A stretch of 64,000 nt of DNA from Pomphorhynchus laevis (lineage: Eukaryota > Acanthocephala > Palaeacanthocephala > Echinorhynchida > Pomphorhynchidae): assembly GCA_012934845.2 (NCBI GenBank), contig WNNJ02001723.1, positions 124,001 through 188,000 of the forward strand, in the 5' to 3' direction. The translations under genes and the position numbers were made by a program. How positions within the stretch are numbered: position 1 is the stretch's first letter; the number at the start of each line of letters is the position of its first letter. Below the pieces are notes generated by a model, which was given only the letters and a program-made list of their open reading frames with translations, had not been told where the DNA came from and ran no database searches. This document shows, piece after piece, positions 10,457 through 22,634 of the stretch.

Positions 10457-10918
10457 TCACTTTCTGGACAGTCTATACATCAGATACAATGATATTACGC
10501 ATGAGTTAATTAAGACAAATGCTCGAAAGAATGAAAATTCATTTCCGCTGGCAGAAGTTGAAAATGGCCATAGTAGGTATTCCATTGTAGTTGATACCCT
10601 ATTTACTTCGTCGCGACCATTATTAGAACAGCTAAAATCGTGATCTTCTGAGGTGACTCGTAAATGCTGATCTGTGTAGTGTTTAGTGTCCAATGCTGAT
10701 TGATCTAAACTGGAAGTCTGGAAACTTGTTGAATTATACTTTTTAGAATTCAACGTGTCATTAGCGGCATTCATAGACATTTTATATCCATTATTATCCT
10801 TTATTGCCTCATTGATGTTTCTATTATCGCATTCTGAAATCTCCCATAAACCGAACATTGGTTTTATGTGTTTTGTCTTACTATCTTCTCGTAAATCGCG
10901 ATCGTGTTTGTTACTCAT
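10457..10918 (-). CDS. Hypothetical protein with C-terminal membrane anchor
   Basis: The 153-codon frame starts at an ATG (10918) shortly after a plausible acceptor or trans-splice AG on the minus strand (ctttag). The product is hydrophilic and rich in Asn, Ser, Asp and Lys for ~125 residues, without recognised domains. It ends in one hydrophobic helix (FRAFVLINSCVISLYLMY) followed by a basic RLSRK. That layout suggests a tail-anchored membrane protein (ER or mitochondrial outer membrane), but this is inference. An AATAAA follows ~85 bases after the stop. Its base composition is richer in GC than the flanks, and no transposon motif is seen. It may be one exon of a longer gene. Confidence 0.45.
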   Translation of the reverse strand: MSNKHDRDLREDSKTKHIKPMFGLWEISECDNRNINEAIKDNNGYKMSMNAANDTLNSKKYNSTSFQTSSLDQSALDTKHYTDQHLRVTSEDHDFSCSNNGRDEVNRVSTTMEYLLWPFSTSASGNEFSFFRAFVLINSCVISLYLMYRLSRK

Positions 10919-11159
10919 TGCGCTAAAGTAAAAACTAAAGATTTTTGATATGAATATTTGACTTTATAATTTTGACAGTTAAGTAACATCAGTCATTATT
11001 TACCCGATTTTAAATCATCAACTTAACATCTAATATTCCTCTAATTGCGATTCTCGTATAATTTTATGTTTTAGATTTAAGTTCACTTGACGTAGTAGTC
11101 CGTACTTAATCCATACGTGATTGATAGTTCTGATTCGTTATATAATGACTTACAATTAT

Positions 11160-11690
11160 AATAACAAACAATTATAAAAGGAAAGATAAAATTAATAAAG
11201 ATATGTATAAAGAACTTACTAAATTAAAGGATAACTATATAATAACAACTATTGATAAAGCTAGTAATAACTTTGTCTTCATATGCAAAAAGCTTTATTA
11301 CGATATACTAGTGAAAGAGGTTAATTCTAATGATTTAAATGTAAGTCCAACATATGAACGTAGTGAGTTGATTTTAGAAACAATTATTACAAGTCACTGT
11401 TCTATAATGGATAAAAAGGGTATAAAGGTTGAATTAGATAATAAAACTATACCTATATTATATTGGAATCCAAAATTACATAAAAATCCAATAAAACCTA
11501 GGTTCATATGTAGTGCGTTTAAATGTACATTAAAACCACTTTCTGTCTATATGAATAAAATACTTAAAGTAATTAAAGCACATTTTAAAAAATATTGCAA
11601 GGTAATTGAAATTAATACTGGTATAAAACACTATTTCAGTATTTATTCTATAAAAGAATTTTTAGAACAAACAAAATAGAATACACTTTT
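11160..11690 (+). mobile_element. PLE-A reverse transcriptase fragment (N-terminal half)
   Basis: An open frame at 11203-11679 (158 residues) encodes the N-terminal part of an AT-rich reverse transcriptase. IITTIDKASNNFVFICKK resembles the 'KADKG' block, and YWNPKLHKNPIKPRFICS the 'PKxHK...RPI' block of Penelope-type enzymes. A near-identical copy lies at 48950-49650. The catalytic motifs A and C are absent here, so it is truncated. Confidence 0.72.
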
Positions 11691-11692
11691 AG

Positions 11693-11878
11693 TGGGAAGA
11701 GGTTTATCATCAGTGTGGCAGCCACGGAAGAAGCGACTCAACGATAACTTGTAACTTTCACTCATTAGTACCGGCTCCCTTTCACTGCTGGATGCAGAGG
11801 AAGACCGACAGATCGAACGAGGCGAGTCAGAACATATTAGTTATCGTTTTGTTGATTATTTGGTGGCTACTACACTGA
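11693..11878 (+). other. Possible terminal coding exon, strand uncertain
   Basis: A GC-richer island follows a good acceptor-like 'acacttttag'. From 11693 the plus strand stays open for 61 codons (WEEVYHQCGSHGRS..., ending with a hydrophobic ILVIVLLIIWW) before TGA. The minus strand also has an open, Ser/Arg-rich frame over the same bases (SPRSICRSSSASSSERE). Either could be an exon; I cannot decide. Confidence 0.25.
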
Positions 11879-12799
11879 TGATAAAAATATTTGAAAAATA
11901 TTATAAAACGATTATTTGTTCTGATGTATGTAGAAATTACGATAAATTAATTCCATTAATCCAAAAGCACGTCGAAGTTTGATGTATAATTCATACCGAT
12001 TGCATCAAGACATATTTACAATTAAATTCGATATTGTGACTTACACTATACAGTAAATCATGAGTTTGTTGATATATTGGTGGTCCTATTTTGTTGATCC
12101 TAAATAGCGATATTTCTGTCGATTCATGAAGATGGCAGATATTATATTAGTGACCGCGCTAGTATTAGCCAGTACTATTTGCTGATGATCATGTTTGGTG
12201 AATCATGTCGATATAAATCAAAATAAATAAATTAAATAATTAATTAAATTAACAATATTAAAACAGTAGGAGACATTGTCTGATCTTCATTGGTATTAAT
12301 CGTATATGAAATTCTTACTTATTGTAAGTGCCATTGAAATTTATCTTTGTAACCAAAGTAAGTTTTATTAAAGTGGTTATTGTAGATATACATCCACTTA
12401 CAAGTCCACTAAATTACAAATTTATGGTTTTCCATCAACAAAATTAAAACAAATTAAAAGCAAAAGTATAAACAATGTCAATACGTTGATGCGTTGGAGG
12501 GTGTAAAAACGAGTTAGAATAAAGGAGGTTGCAATTAACACTTACAGCTGATTGCATGTGGCAATGAGCTCAGTCATGATGATGATCTATTTCAAGCTGT
12601 GTGTGATATCACATGAAACATATGTGTTAGCTCAAACAATCATTTGCTACAGACGTTCACCTATATAAACGTTCGATAGCCGGCTTTATAACAGGTTCGA
12701 TAAGCGGTTCGATAACAGGTTAATTAAAGTGTTTAGTGTGGATGTACATTCACTTACAAATACATCCAATTCCAATTACAAATTTACGGTTTTACAGTT
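11879..12799. other. Intergenic, no gene seen
   Basis: AT-rich with scattered short words such as repeated 'ggttcgataa' near 12670-12715. No reading frame is convincing. Confidence 0.45.
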
Positions 12800-13130
12800 T
12801 TACAGTTAAGATGAGCAGTAGAATTAGAGTAAAGGAGAATATCATCGGCATATTGCATGATGCAGAAGTTATGATCACATGTAATGCCGAAGAGATCGCC
12901 AAGGAGAAGAGAGTAATTAATGGGTCCGATCACAGATCCTTGAGGAACTCCACAGGATAGAGTGAGGAAGAGGTAGGGAAATACGCATTAAAATTTACAC
13001 GGAAAGATCGTTAAGAGAAATAGAAGGAGAAACAGATACAGTAGCAGAAAGCCATAATTGTTGTGAGGCGATAAAGGAGGATTGAATGGTTAACAATTTT
13101 AAAATCAGAAGAAAGACCAAGAGAAATTAC
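12800..13130 (-). mobile_element. LINE reverse transcriptase fragment
   Basis: The minus strand reads a degraded VNHSILLYRL block near 13090, then GVPQGSVIGPINYSLLL near 12945 and MQYADDILLYSNS near 12840. These are RT domains 3 to 5 of an APE-type LINE. About 100 codons survive, with at least one frame break. It does not resemble the other LINE families in the window at residue level. Confidence 0.75.
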
Positions 13131-14111
13131 GATACTGCCGAGTTTTATATTAATAAATAAATATTAATAAATAATCAATAAATAACAAATTAAAAGCTTT
13201 TACAAAAAATGAAAAATAGCAAAAAAAATATGAACAGTGCCAATAGGTTGATGTATGAGAACGTGCGGGAGAGTTTAAAAGAGTTAAAATAATAATATCA
13301 ATTATTACGGGACAAGAAAGAGCGAATACTGTGTTTGATATATTTCATCATATTAAGGCAAAATGATATCAATATTGTGTCGATGATAAATCAATATAAT
13401 TTATTCAATATATGCCAATATTGAATCAATTATTAAGGGACAAAATGTGCGGACACCGTGTTTGAAGGTTGAAGAGGAGGCTGTCGGGCAGATGACAAGA
13501 GGTAATTAATTCAGAGAAGAGGAGTGGCAATAAAAAGCTGCCGCTATATTTTGATGAAAATGATGGAACATGGAGAAGAATAGAGTTAGATGAACGAAGA
13601 TTTATGGGGGTGAGGGGTATTTAGTAAATGTAAGAAGATGCAGATAAGAAAGCGAGTTTGATGAGTCTGAAAGTGTGCGAGAGTGGGAAAGAGTTTTAAA
13701 TAGTTAGAATAATCGCCACTATATCAGAGACATTTACCCAGATGATAGAAATGTATTATTTTTTATTATTTATCTTTATTTTTAATAAATTAAAAAAAGG
13801 CATAGTCAGTTAGCTGATCTGAAATGCAAAATGCAGCTGATTTAATAAAGATCAGATTTTGCTTGATTGGACACAGTCCAATCATTAATGACAGTAATTA
13901 ATAATTATTAATTATCAATGACCTTATTAATGTCATTTAAATTTAATTCAATGGTATTCCAGTAACATGATGATCTTTAATAACTAATGATTATTATCCG
14001 TAAATATTCAGCAGTGAATTATTCCAAAATCATTATAATGACCAAAATCATTATATGGTTACACTAGGATTATATCTTATTATTAGGATTAATGTAACGG
14101 TTTGTAATTAC
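13131..14111. other. AT-rich spacer with weak repeats
   Basis: A phrase like 'gagagtttaaaagagttaaa' recurs in variant form near 12495, 13265 and 13690. A short PLE-A-like terminus ('cagttagctgatctg') is near 13808. No gene is seen. Confidence 0.4.
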
Positions 14112-17100
14112 ATTTTGTTCATTATATAATTTGTGATAACGCACTTACCGTTTTGTATATTTTGGGTAATTTAATGATAACACATTATTCTTTGAATTCA
14201 AGCAATTCAGAAACGTTTTATATTTTGAAATATAAAAAAAAACAAAATTTATTTTGTTCATTATATAATTTGTGATAACGCACTTACCGTTTTGTATATT
14301 TTGGGTAATTTAATGATAACACATTATTCTTTGAATTCAAGCAATTCAGAAACGTTTTATATTTTGAAATATAAAAAAAAACAAAATTTATTTTGTTCAT
14401 TATATAATTTGTGATAACGCACTTACCGTTTTGTATATTTTGGGTAATTTAATGATAACACATTATTCTTTGAATTCAAGCAATTCAGAAACGTTTTATA
14501 TTTTGAAATATAAAAAAAAACAAAATTTATTTTGTTCATTATATAATTTGTGATAACGCACTTACCGTTTTGTATATTTTGGGTAATTTAATGATAACAC
14601 ATTATTCTTTGAATTCAAGCAATTCAGAAACGTTTTATATTTTGAAATATAAAAAAAAACAAAATTTATTTTGTTCATTATATAATTTGTGATAACGCAC
14701 TTACCGTTTTGTATATTTTGGGTAATTTAATGATAACACATTATTCTTTGAATTCAAGCAATTCAGAAACGTTTTATATTTTGAAATATAAAAAAAAACA
14801 AAATTTATTTTGTTCATTATATAATTTGTGATAACGCACTTACCGTTTTGTATATTTTGGGTAATTTAATGATAACACATTATTCTTTGAATTCAAGCAA
14901 TTCAGAAACGTTTTATATTTTGAAATATAAAAAAAAACAAAATTTATTTTGTTCATTATATAATTTGTGATAACGCACTTACCGTTTTGTATATTTTGGG
15001 TAATTTAATGATAACACATTATTCTTTGAATTCAAGCAATTCAGAAACGTTTTATATTTTGAAATATAAAAAAAACAAAATTTATTTTGTTCATTATATA
15101 ATTTGTGATAACGCACTTACCGTTTTGTATATTTTGGGTAATTTAATGATAACACATTATTCTTTGAATTCAAGCAATTCAGAAACGTTTTATATTTTGA
15201 AATATAAAAAAAAACAAAATTTATTTTGTTCATTATATAATTTGTGATAACGCACTTACCGTTTTGTATATTTTGGGTAATTTAATGATAACACATTATT
15301 CTTTGAATTCAAGCAATTCAGAAACGTTTTATATTTTGAAATATAAAAAAAAACAAAATTTATTTTGTTCATTATATAATTTGTGATAACGCACTTACCG
15401 TTTTGTATATTTTGGGTAATTTAATGATAACACATTATTCTTTGAATTCAAGCAATTCAGAAACGTTTTATATTTTGAAATATAAAAAAAAACAAAATTT
15501 ATTTTGTTCATTATATAATTTGTGATAACGCACTTACCGTTTTGTATATTTTGGGTAATTTAATGATAACACATTATTCTTTGAATTCAAGCAATTCAGA
15601 AACGTTTTATATTTTGAAATATAAAAAAAAACAAAATTTATTTTGTTCATTATATAATTTGTGATAACGCACTTACCGTTCTCTATATTTTGGGTAATTT
15701 AATGATAACACATTATTCTTTGAATTCAAGCAATTCAGAAACGTTTTATATTTTGAAATATAAAAAAAAACAAAATTTATTTTGTTCATTATATAATTTG
15801 TGATAACGCACTTACCGTTTTGTATATTTTGGGTAATTTAATGATAACACATTATTCTTTGAATTCAAGCAATTCAGAAACGTTTTATATTTTGAAATAT
15901 AAAAAAAAACAAAATTTATTTTGTTCATTATATAATTTGTGATAACGCACTTACCGTTTTGTATATTTTGGGTAATTTAATGATAACACATTATTCTTTG
16001 AATTCAAGCAATTCAGAAACGTTTTATATTTTGAAATATAAAAAAAAACAAAATTTATTTTGTTCATTATATAATTTGTGATAACGCACTTACCGTTTTG
16101 TATATTTTGGGTAATTTAATGATAACACATTATTCTTTGAATTCAAGCAATTCAGAAACGTTTTATATTTTGAAATATAAAAAAAAACAAAATTTATTTT
16201 GTTCATTATATAATTTGTGATAACGCACTTACCGTTTTGTATATTTTGGGTAATTTAATGATAACACATTATTCTTTGAATTCAAGCAATTCAGAAACGT
16301 TTTATATTTTGAAATATAAAAAAAAACAAAATTTATTTTGTTCATTATATAATTTGTGATAACGCACTTACCGTTCTCTATATTTTGGGTAATTTAATGA
16401 TAACACATTATTCTTTGAATTCAAGCAATTCAGAAACGTTTTATATTTTGAAATATAAAAAAAAACAAAATTTATTTTGTTCATTATATAATTTGTGATA
16501 ACGCACTTACCGTTTTGTATATTTTGGGTAATTTAATGATAACACATTATTCTTTGAATTCAAGCAATTCAGAAACGTTTTATATTTTGAAATATAAAAA
16601 AAAACAAAATTTATTTTGTTCATTATATAATTTGTGATAACGCACTTACCGTTTTGTATATTTTGGGTAATTTAATGATAACACATTATTCTTTGAATTC
16701 AAGCAATTCAGAAACGTTTTATATTTTGAAATATAAAAAAAAACAAAATTTATTTTGTTCATTATATAATTTGTGATAACGCACTTACCGTTTTGTATAT
16801 TTTGGGTAATTTAATGATAACACATTATTCTTTGAATTCAAGCAATTCAGAAACGTTTTATATTTTGAAATATAAAAAAAAACAAAATTTATTTTGTTCA
16901 TTATATAATTTGTGATAACGCACTTACCGTTTTGTATATTTTGGGTAATTTAATGATAACACATTATTCTTTGAATTCAAGCAATTCAGAAACGTTTTAT
17001 ATTTTGAAATATAAAAAAAAACAAAATTTATTTTGTTCATTATATAATTTGTGATAACGCACTTACCGTTCTCTATATTTTGGGTAATTTAATGATAACA

Positions 17101-17424
17101 CATTATTCTTTGAATTCAAGCAATTCAGAAACGTTTTATATTTTGAAATATAAAAAAAACAAAATTTATTTTGTTCATTATATAATTTGTGATAACGCAC
17201 TTACCGTTTTGTATATTTTGGGTAATTTAATGATGACATATATTTTGGGTAATTTAATGATAACACATTATTCTTTGAATTCAAGCAATTCAGAAACGTT
17301 TTATATTTTGAAATATAAAAAAAAACAAAATTTATTTTGTTCATTATATAATTTGTGATAACGCACTTACCGTTTTGTATATTTTGGGTAATTTAATGAT
17401 GACATATATTTTGGGTAATTTAAT
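14112..17424. repeat. 139-bp satellite array with five-unit higher-order repeat
   Basis: About 23 head-to-tail copies of a 139-bp AT-rich unit are nearly identical; 'gcacttaccg' recurs at 14141, 14280, 14419 and so on. A variant monomer (ttctct in place of ttttgt) sits at 15677, 16372 and 17067, exactly five units (695 bp) apart. Two monomers have 8 rather than 9 adenines (near 15068 and 17152). The right edge has ~27-bp slippage duplications. The open frames across it (e.g. 14987-15247) are repeat artefacts. Confidence 0.95.
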
Positions 17425-17554
17425 CGTATCATATTTCAAATTATATTACGTATCATATTACGCAATCATATACGATATGATTGCGTAAAATCCAATTTCA
17501 GGTCAAAATTATTTATACAGGTAGCCTTATTCTTAATAAAATCAGATATATATC

Positions 17555-18068
17555 CAGATCATGATCTAGACCAAATTCCGGATATTATTAATATCGGACA
17601 CAGTAATTTCGTGTGAAGTGAAAGTTCTCATCTTATCTATGTTGCTTGGCAACAATTTAGAACAATACTAGAATTATCTTATCCCATTGACAAGAGATAT
17701 TATTAGATGAACTGTAATTTTAGCTCATGATCTAGACTAGATTCCGGATATTAGTAATAGAGGACACAGTAATTTCGTGTTAGACAATTTTATTTGTTAG
17801 TTTCTTTTTCGTGGACATTTAATCCGTGCTTAGTGAATTTGTTGTATTGATCGTTTGAGTAATTCTACATATGTTGCTTGATTGACAATAATTTCGAATA
17901 ACAATTGGTAAGAGATATTATTAGATGAACTGTAATTTTAGCTTACGATCGAGACCAGATTCCGGATATTATTAATAGCAGGCACAGTAATTTCGTGTGA
18001 AGTGAAAGTTCTCATCTTATCTATGTTGCTTGGCAACAATTTAGAACAATACTAGATTATCTTATTAT
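17555..18068. repeat. Dispersed direct repeat, ~125 bp, three copies
   Basis: A block from 'attccggatattattaata' to 'gaacaatactaga' occurs at ~17570-17670 and ~17957-18055, and in part at ~17740-17785. The two full copies are almost identical. Function is unknown; it lies next to the satellite. Confidence 0.8.
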
Positions 18069-18349
18069 ATTTTATCTTATTATATTATCTTAATATAATA
18101 ATATTGTATATTATTTATACCATATTATTTATATCGTAAATAATATAGTATATAATATACTATATTTTTTTATAGTATATATAATACTATAATACTATAC
18201 TATATTTATTATACTATATTTATATTTATAATATATTATTTATATAAAGGTGTATATCTAGATATGAACATTAAATTAACTTAATATAATAATATATAAC
18301 ATTAATATATAATATATAATGTAAAATATATAATATATAATATTATATA
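18069..18349. repeat. AT low-complexity tract
   Basis: Almost pure A/T with tata/taat words on both strands. The small open frames here are composition artefacts. Confidence 0.85.
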
Positions 18350-18880
18350 AAAAAAGCCTTATTCTTAACAAAACCAATATTAATGATAAAGAAGATGTAT
18401 ATCTAGATATGAACATTAAATTAACATTAACTAAAACTACTTTTAATTTATATCGTAAAGATGACATATTTTAATTTACAAGAAACATATTTTTGCATGA
18501 GCATTCATGCATACCTGCATATATATATGCATTCATGCAAATTTGATTGTAAATAGACAAATTAAACTACTTTTAATTTGTCTTAAATATGACATATTTA
18601 AATTTACAAGAAACATATTATTGCATGAGCATTCATGCATACCATATAATATAAAATATAATACATTAAATAATGAAATTTTAAGAATTGCAACAATATG
18701 TAATGATATTGGCTTTCTTAAAAATCATTTAAATAATTTAAAAGATACATATTTTAAACTAGGTTACTATAAAAATAACATCAAGCAGAAAATAGTAAAA
18801 TATATAAATCAACGCAATAATATAAAGAATAAATTTAAACTCTTAAGTGGCAAATTTTAAAAAGTCATAAAATTTTTTTA
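18350..18880 (+). mobile_element. PLE-A reverse transcriptase fragment (C-terminal)
   Basis: The frame at 18507-18860 includes HEHSCIPYNIKYNTLNNEIL and YFKLGYYKNNIKQKIVKYI, matching the C-terminal thumb region of the other PLE-A copies. An upstream stretch repeats part of the same region, so the copy is internally duplicated. It is truncated and broken. Confidence 0.7.
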
Positions 18881-19104
18881 AAAGTCATACTATAAAAAGT
18901 CATATTTTAAGTTAGGTTTATTTATTTTTGACTTTATTGTTTATTTTATTGTTTCTTTATTTTATTTTTATTTTTTTGATCAAGTTATCTTAATTTTCAT
19001 CTTGGTGATGAAAATTTAAATTTTAGAATTCAAAATCAATAAATATTTGGAATTTTAATATTTTTGAATTTTATTTTTGTTATTTAAATTTTCTTTTTAT
19101 AAAT

Positions 19105-19480
19105 TAAAGGACGACGTTGAACTTTGTGAGCTCCTAGCTTGCATACATGACGCCTTAGATGAACGTTGTGTTTTCTAGACATTACACTTTACATTTACAG
19201 TAAAGTCGCGTTTCATGATCCATGTGTCGGATACAATGAATTAAATTTTTGATTATGATTGATCAAATGTTTGATTATTTGCATCAACAAATCAATTTTT
19301 GATACAAAGGTTTTGAACAACTTAGTAGTCTAAAATTTACTTATAACTAATGATGAAAAGATCAATTCCTAGATACTACAATATACAAACACAACAATAA
19401 ATGAATCGCAAAACTTTACAGCAAACGTTCATCTAAGACGTCACGTATTCATGCTAATGCTCAGTTTAACGTCGTTTTCT
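19105..19480. mobile_element. Small inverted-repeat element (MITE-like)
   Basis: Arms of ~60 bp face each other. The left arm holds 'ttagatgaacgtt' near 19157 and 'gacgacgttgaact' near 19110; the right arm holds their imperfect complements near 19425-19475. The core has no coding capacity. Family and target duplication are not resolved. Confidence 0.6.
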
Positions 19481-20109
19481 TACAATAAATATTTATTGTT
19501 CTTTATTTACAAAAAATCGTTTCTTTATTTTAATTATCTTGTTACCACAATACATTTTTTATCCCAATAAGATAATTATTATCCTTTTATTTTATTGTTG
19601 ATCTTTATACAATTGTTATCCAAAATAGAACAGCAGCTTATAATAATTATTCTAAAGTTAAATAACTACGCTCATATGTTACGTTTAAATTTAAATCATT
19701 ATAATTTACTTCATTCATTAGTATATAAAAATGGAGTGTTTTGCATGTGAAGACAAAGGTATTAGTTATTACATTGGTTATGTTTACTCTAGTCACTTCT
19801 TAATACCTACCTTTTTTTATTTTAACTTTCTTTATATAAATGTGTGTTGTTTAATTCTCTTTTTAATTTTTTCAAGTATCTTTACAAATGTTAATCTTCG
19901 ATAAATTTTAGATTTCTCAACTTACCAAATTAAGAATTCAAGTCATGTAACGAATTATAAATTTATTTTTATCGTTTTTGTTTCTTCTATATTTATATCT
20001 CTTCTATACCATTTCCTTAATTCACCATTTTTAATTAACTATATATGGATTAATTTTACCACATTGAAAATTTAATGATTAAAATATTCGGTTTATCTTT
20101 CGGATAAAT
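19481..20109. other. Intergenic, no gene seen
   Basis: T-rich and AT-rich sequence with no supportable reading frame or repeat. Confidence 0.45.
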
Positions 20110-20400
20110 AAATCAGTTAACTGAATCTACGTATTTTATATTATTTACAAATTTAAAAATATTATAATGCTAAATAAAATAAAAATAATAAGAATACTAA
20201 ATAATTAAATAACAGACAATAATATAACCATAAATAACACATTTTATATAATATTTTATAATTTATATCAAGTTAAAATTTAAAATTAAAATTTAATATA
20301 AATGTTAATTATAATAAATTGACTAATAAATAACTAATAATATATCAGAATAAGGATTAGAGGTCATTGTGAGGAGCTGCAATGCTATCATGTTTAGTTT
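20110..20400 (+). repeat. PLE-A left terminal inverted repeat
   Basis: It begins 'aaatcagttaactgaatcta' and passes through 'tatatcaagttaaaatttaa' to 'cagaataaggattagaggtc'. It is the imperfect complement of 21600-21892. Related left-type ends lie at 26783, 47040, 56465 and 62500. Confidence 0.85.
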
Positions 20401-21599
20401 CAAAATATTCGATTGAGATATTACATTTTTTGACAATAATATTCTAAAGATAATGTTATATCGAAAATACAATATTACATATAATTTACATCAAAATCAA
20501 ATAAAACCATGGTTCATATGTAATGCTTTTAAATGTTAATTAAAACTCCTCTTTGTTTATTTGAATAAGATATTAAAAGTAATTTAAACACACTTAAAAA
20601 ATTATGTAAAGAAATCTAAATTAATACTGGTATAAAACACTATTTCTGTATTAATTTCACAAAAGAATTTTTAGAACATACAAAAGGAATAAATATTCAA
20701 AATGTTAATACTTACGAGTTTTTCACACTTTATAAAAATTTAGATTTTGCAGATATTAAAGAAGCATCAGAAAAATTAACCTACATTATTTTTTGAAATA
20801 GATTTACATATATGTTATAACAATTTTAACTCCCATCTAACAAAAATTAAATTATCAAATAAGTATAAATATATGGATAATATTGAATTGATTTGAGCCA
20901 TAAATATTTTTAAAAATCAAAATTATTTAAAAGTAGAAACAAGTAAAAGTTGTTAAAATAATAGGTAATAGTAGATTAATTATAGCTGACTTATTTTTAA
21001 GCTTTATAGAATATGTTCATAACTGTTAAAAAAATAAATCTGATATATATAAGGATTTGAAATATATGCTTAGATATATTGATGATATATGTGTATTTAA
21101 CTCTGATAATTTTTATTCAATAAGTAAACACATTTATCAGAATAGCCTTATTCTTAATAAAACTGATATTGATGATAAAGAATGTATATATCTAAATATG
21201 AAAATGAAATTTACATCAATTGAAAATATTACTTATTTATATCGTATAGATGTCATATTTATATTTACAAGAAACATATTCGCATGAGCATTCATGTATA
21301 CCATATAATATTAAATATTACATTAAATAATGAAATTTTAAGAATTGCTCTAATATGTAATGATATAGTCTTCAAAATCATTTTAACAATTTAATAGATA
21401 CATATTTTAAGCTAGGTTACTATAAAAATATCATCAAACAGAAAATAGTATAATTTAAAAATCAACAAAATATTATTTAAAATAAATTTAAACTTTTAAA
21501 AGGAAATGTTTTATGGATTATAAATGATATACTTGTATTAGAATATGATACTTGATATCAAATTTTATCTGAGGATCGTCATTAGCATACATTTAGACA

Positions 21600-21892
21600 T
21601 GCTGCTCTGTGTCTAGAAATAGGACCCGAAACCTGATAAAATAGCAGTTCCTTCTGATAACCTCTAATCCTTATTCTGATATATCGTCTGTTATTTATTA
21701 GACAATTCATAAATATTCATTTTTATTTTAAATTTGAATTCTAAATTTTAACTTGATATAAATTATAAATAATCTTATATAACAATTATTTATTATTTGT
21801 AATTATATATTTTTTTAATAATTTGAATTTTATTAAGCATTATTTTTAATGTATAAATAATATAAAATGTGTAGGCTCAGCTGATCCGATTT
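21600..21892 (-). repeat. PLE-A right terminal inverted repeat
   Basis: It contains 'cgaaacctgataaaatagca', 'cctctaatccttattctgat' and 'ttttaacttgatataaatta', and ends near 'gctgatccgattt'. It complements the left arm. Similar right-type ends occur at 29800, 44175, 45536, 46905, 47340, 51055, 57295 and 60985. Confidence 0.85.
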
Positions 21893-22634
21893 ATTTGTAT
21901 CTTTTACCTGCTCACTTACCTGCCCTCAACTATTTACAACTTGACATTTCTTGTTTCAAAAACTCTCCATTTGAGGTGAATAATTATTCACTTAGATTTA
22001 AACTTTACTCTCGGTTTTAAATGAAAGCTTTCAAATTTCACACTTTTTATAGTTGTCTAATTAATAAGCTTTTGTAACTAATCGCTTAATTGATATATTT
22101 TAAATAAAAGACCATTGTTTTGTAAAGCTGCAAACAACTGTTCGCATTACATTGAAATTTTCTCCTAATTATCGAATTTTAGTATAAATTTAGTTTCATT
22201 ATTCTTAAAAATTTAATCGTGGACTCTAAAAAGCCCAATTTAAATCTTGGGCTATTAAGATTATTGGTGTTATCCCCGTAACAAAAATCTAATTGTTCTT
22301 AATCACTAAATTTAAAGAAAATAACTATTAATAATTATTCTATTCTTTAGTAGCAATAATTTCCGAGTAAAAATACTTTATTCTTTTACCGGTAAAAGTA
22401 TTCCACTGCTTTCAGTTTTTAAATATGAGGAGTAGAAGATAACATTTCCAAACTGAGCAGGAATTCATAAACATTTAAACATCAATATTTTGCATCAAGC
22501 AGCTGCTTTTAAAATAGACAAATCTAAAAATTGAAATTAGTTACTCTTCTCTTAAAGAGAGAACAGCGCACTATACATCAGCGCACCACTATAAAAAAGC
22601 ACATCCAATTATTTACAGACAACTTTGAGTTCGT
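21893..22634. other. Intergenic, no gene seen
   Basis: No supportable gene. A small hairpin (agcccaattt...cttgggct) lies at 22233-22255. Confidence 0.4.

Larger units (their letters stand above)
20110..21892 (+). mobile_element. PLE-A element with long terminal inverted repeats
   Basis: A ~1.8-kb unit has a degraded reverse transcriptase between inverted arms of about 290 bp. Inside, blocks match the 11.2-kb and 49-kb copies (near 20500-20700). An open piece at 21057-21287 has the catalytic LRYIDDICVFN, followed by the C-terminal thumb region (near 21290). The enzyme resembles the Penelope-type lineage with PKLHK, DFSTLYT and RYIDD signatures. No GIY-YIG domain is seen. Penelope-like elements are known to show direct or inverted terminal repeats, so the arrangement has precedent. 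The copy is broken and old. Confidence 0.75.

Noticed and set aside
14987-15247. Open frames of 86-92 codons within the 139-bp array
   Set aside because: They follow from the repeat unit losing a stop when one adenine is lost; there is no sign of coding selection.
14112-17424. Tandem array as a CRISPR-like locus
   Set aside because: Units are uniform with no unique spacers, and the genome is animal.
22220-22320. Possible nuclear copy of mitochondrial rRNA
   Set aside because: The 'ataacaccaataatc' likeness is short and the conserved rRNA neighbours are absent.
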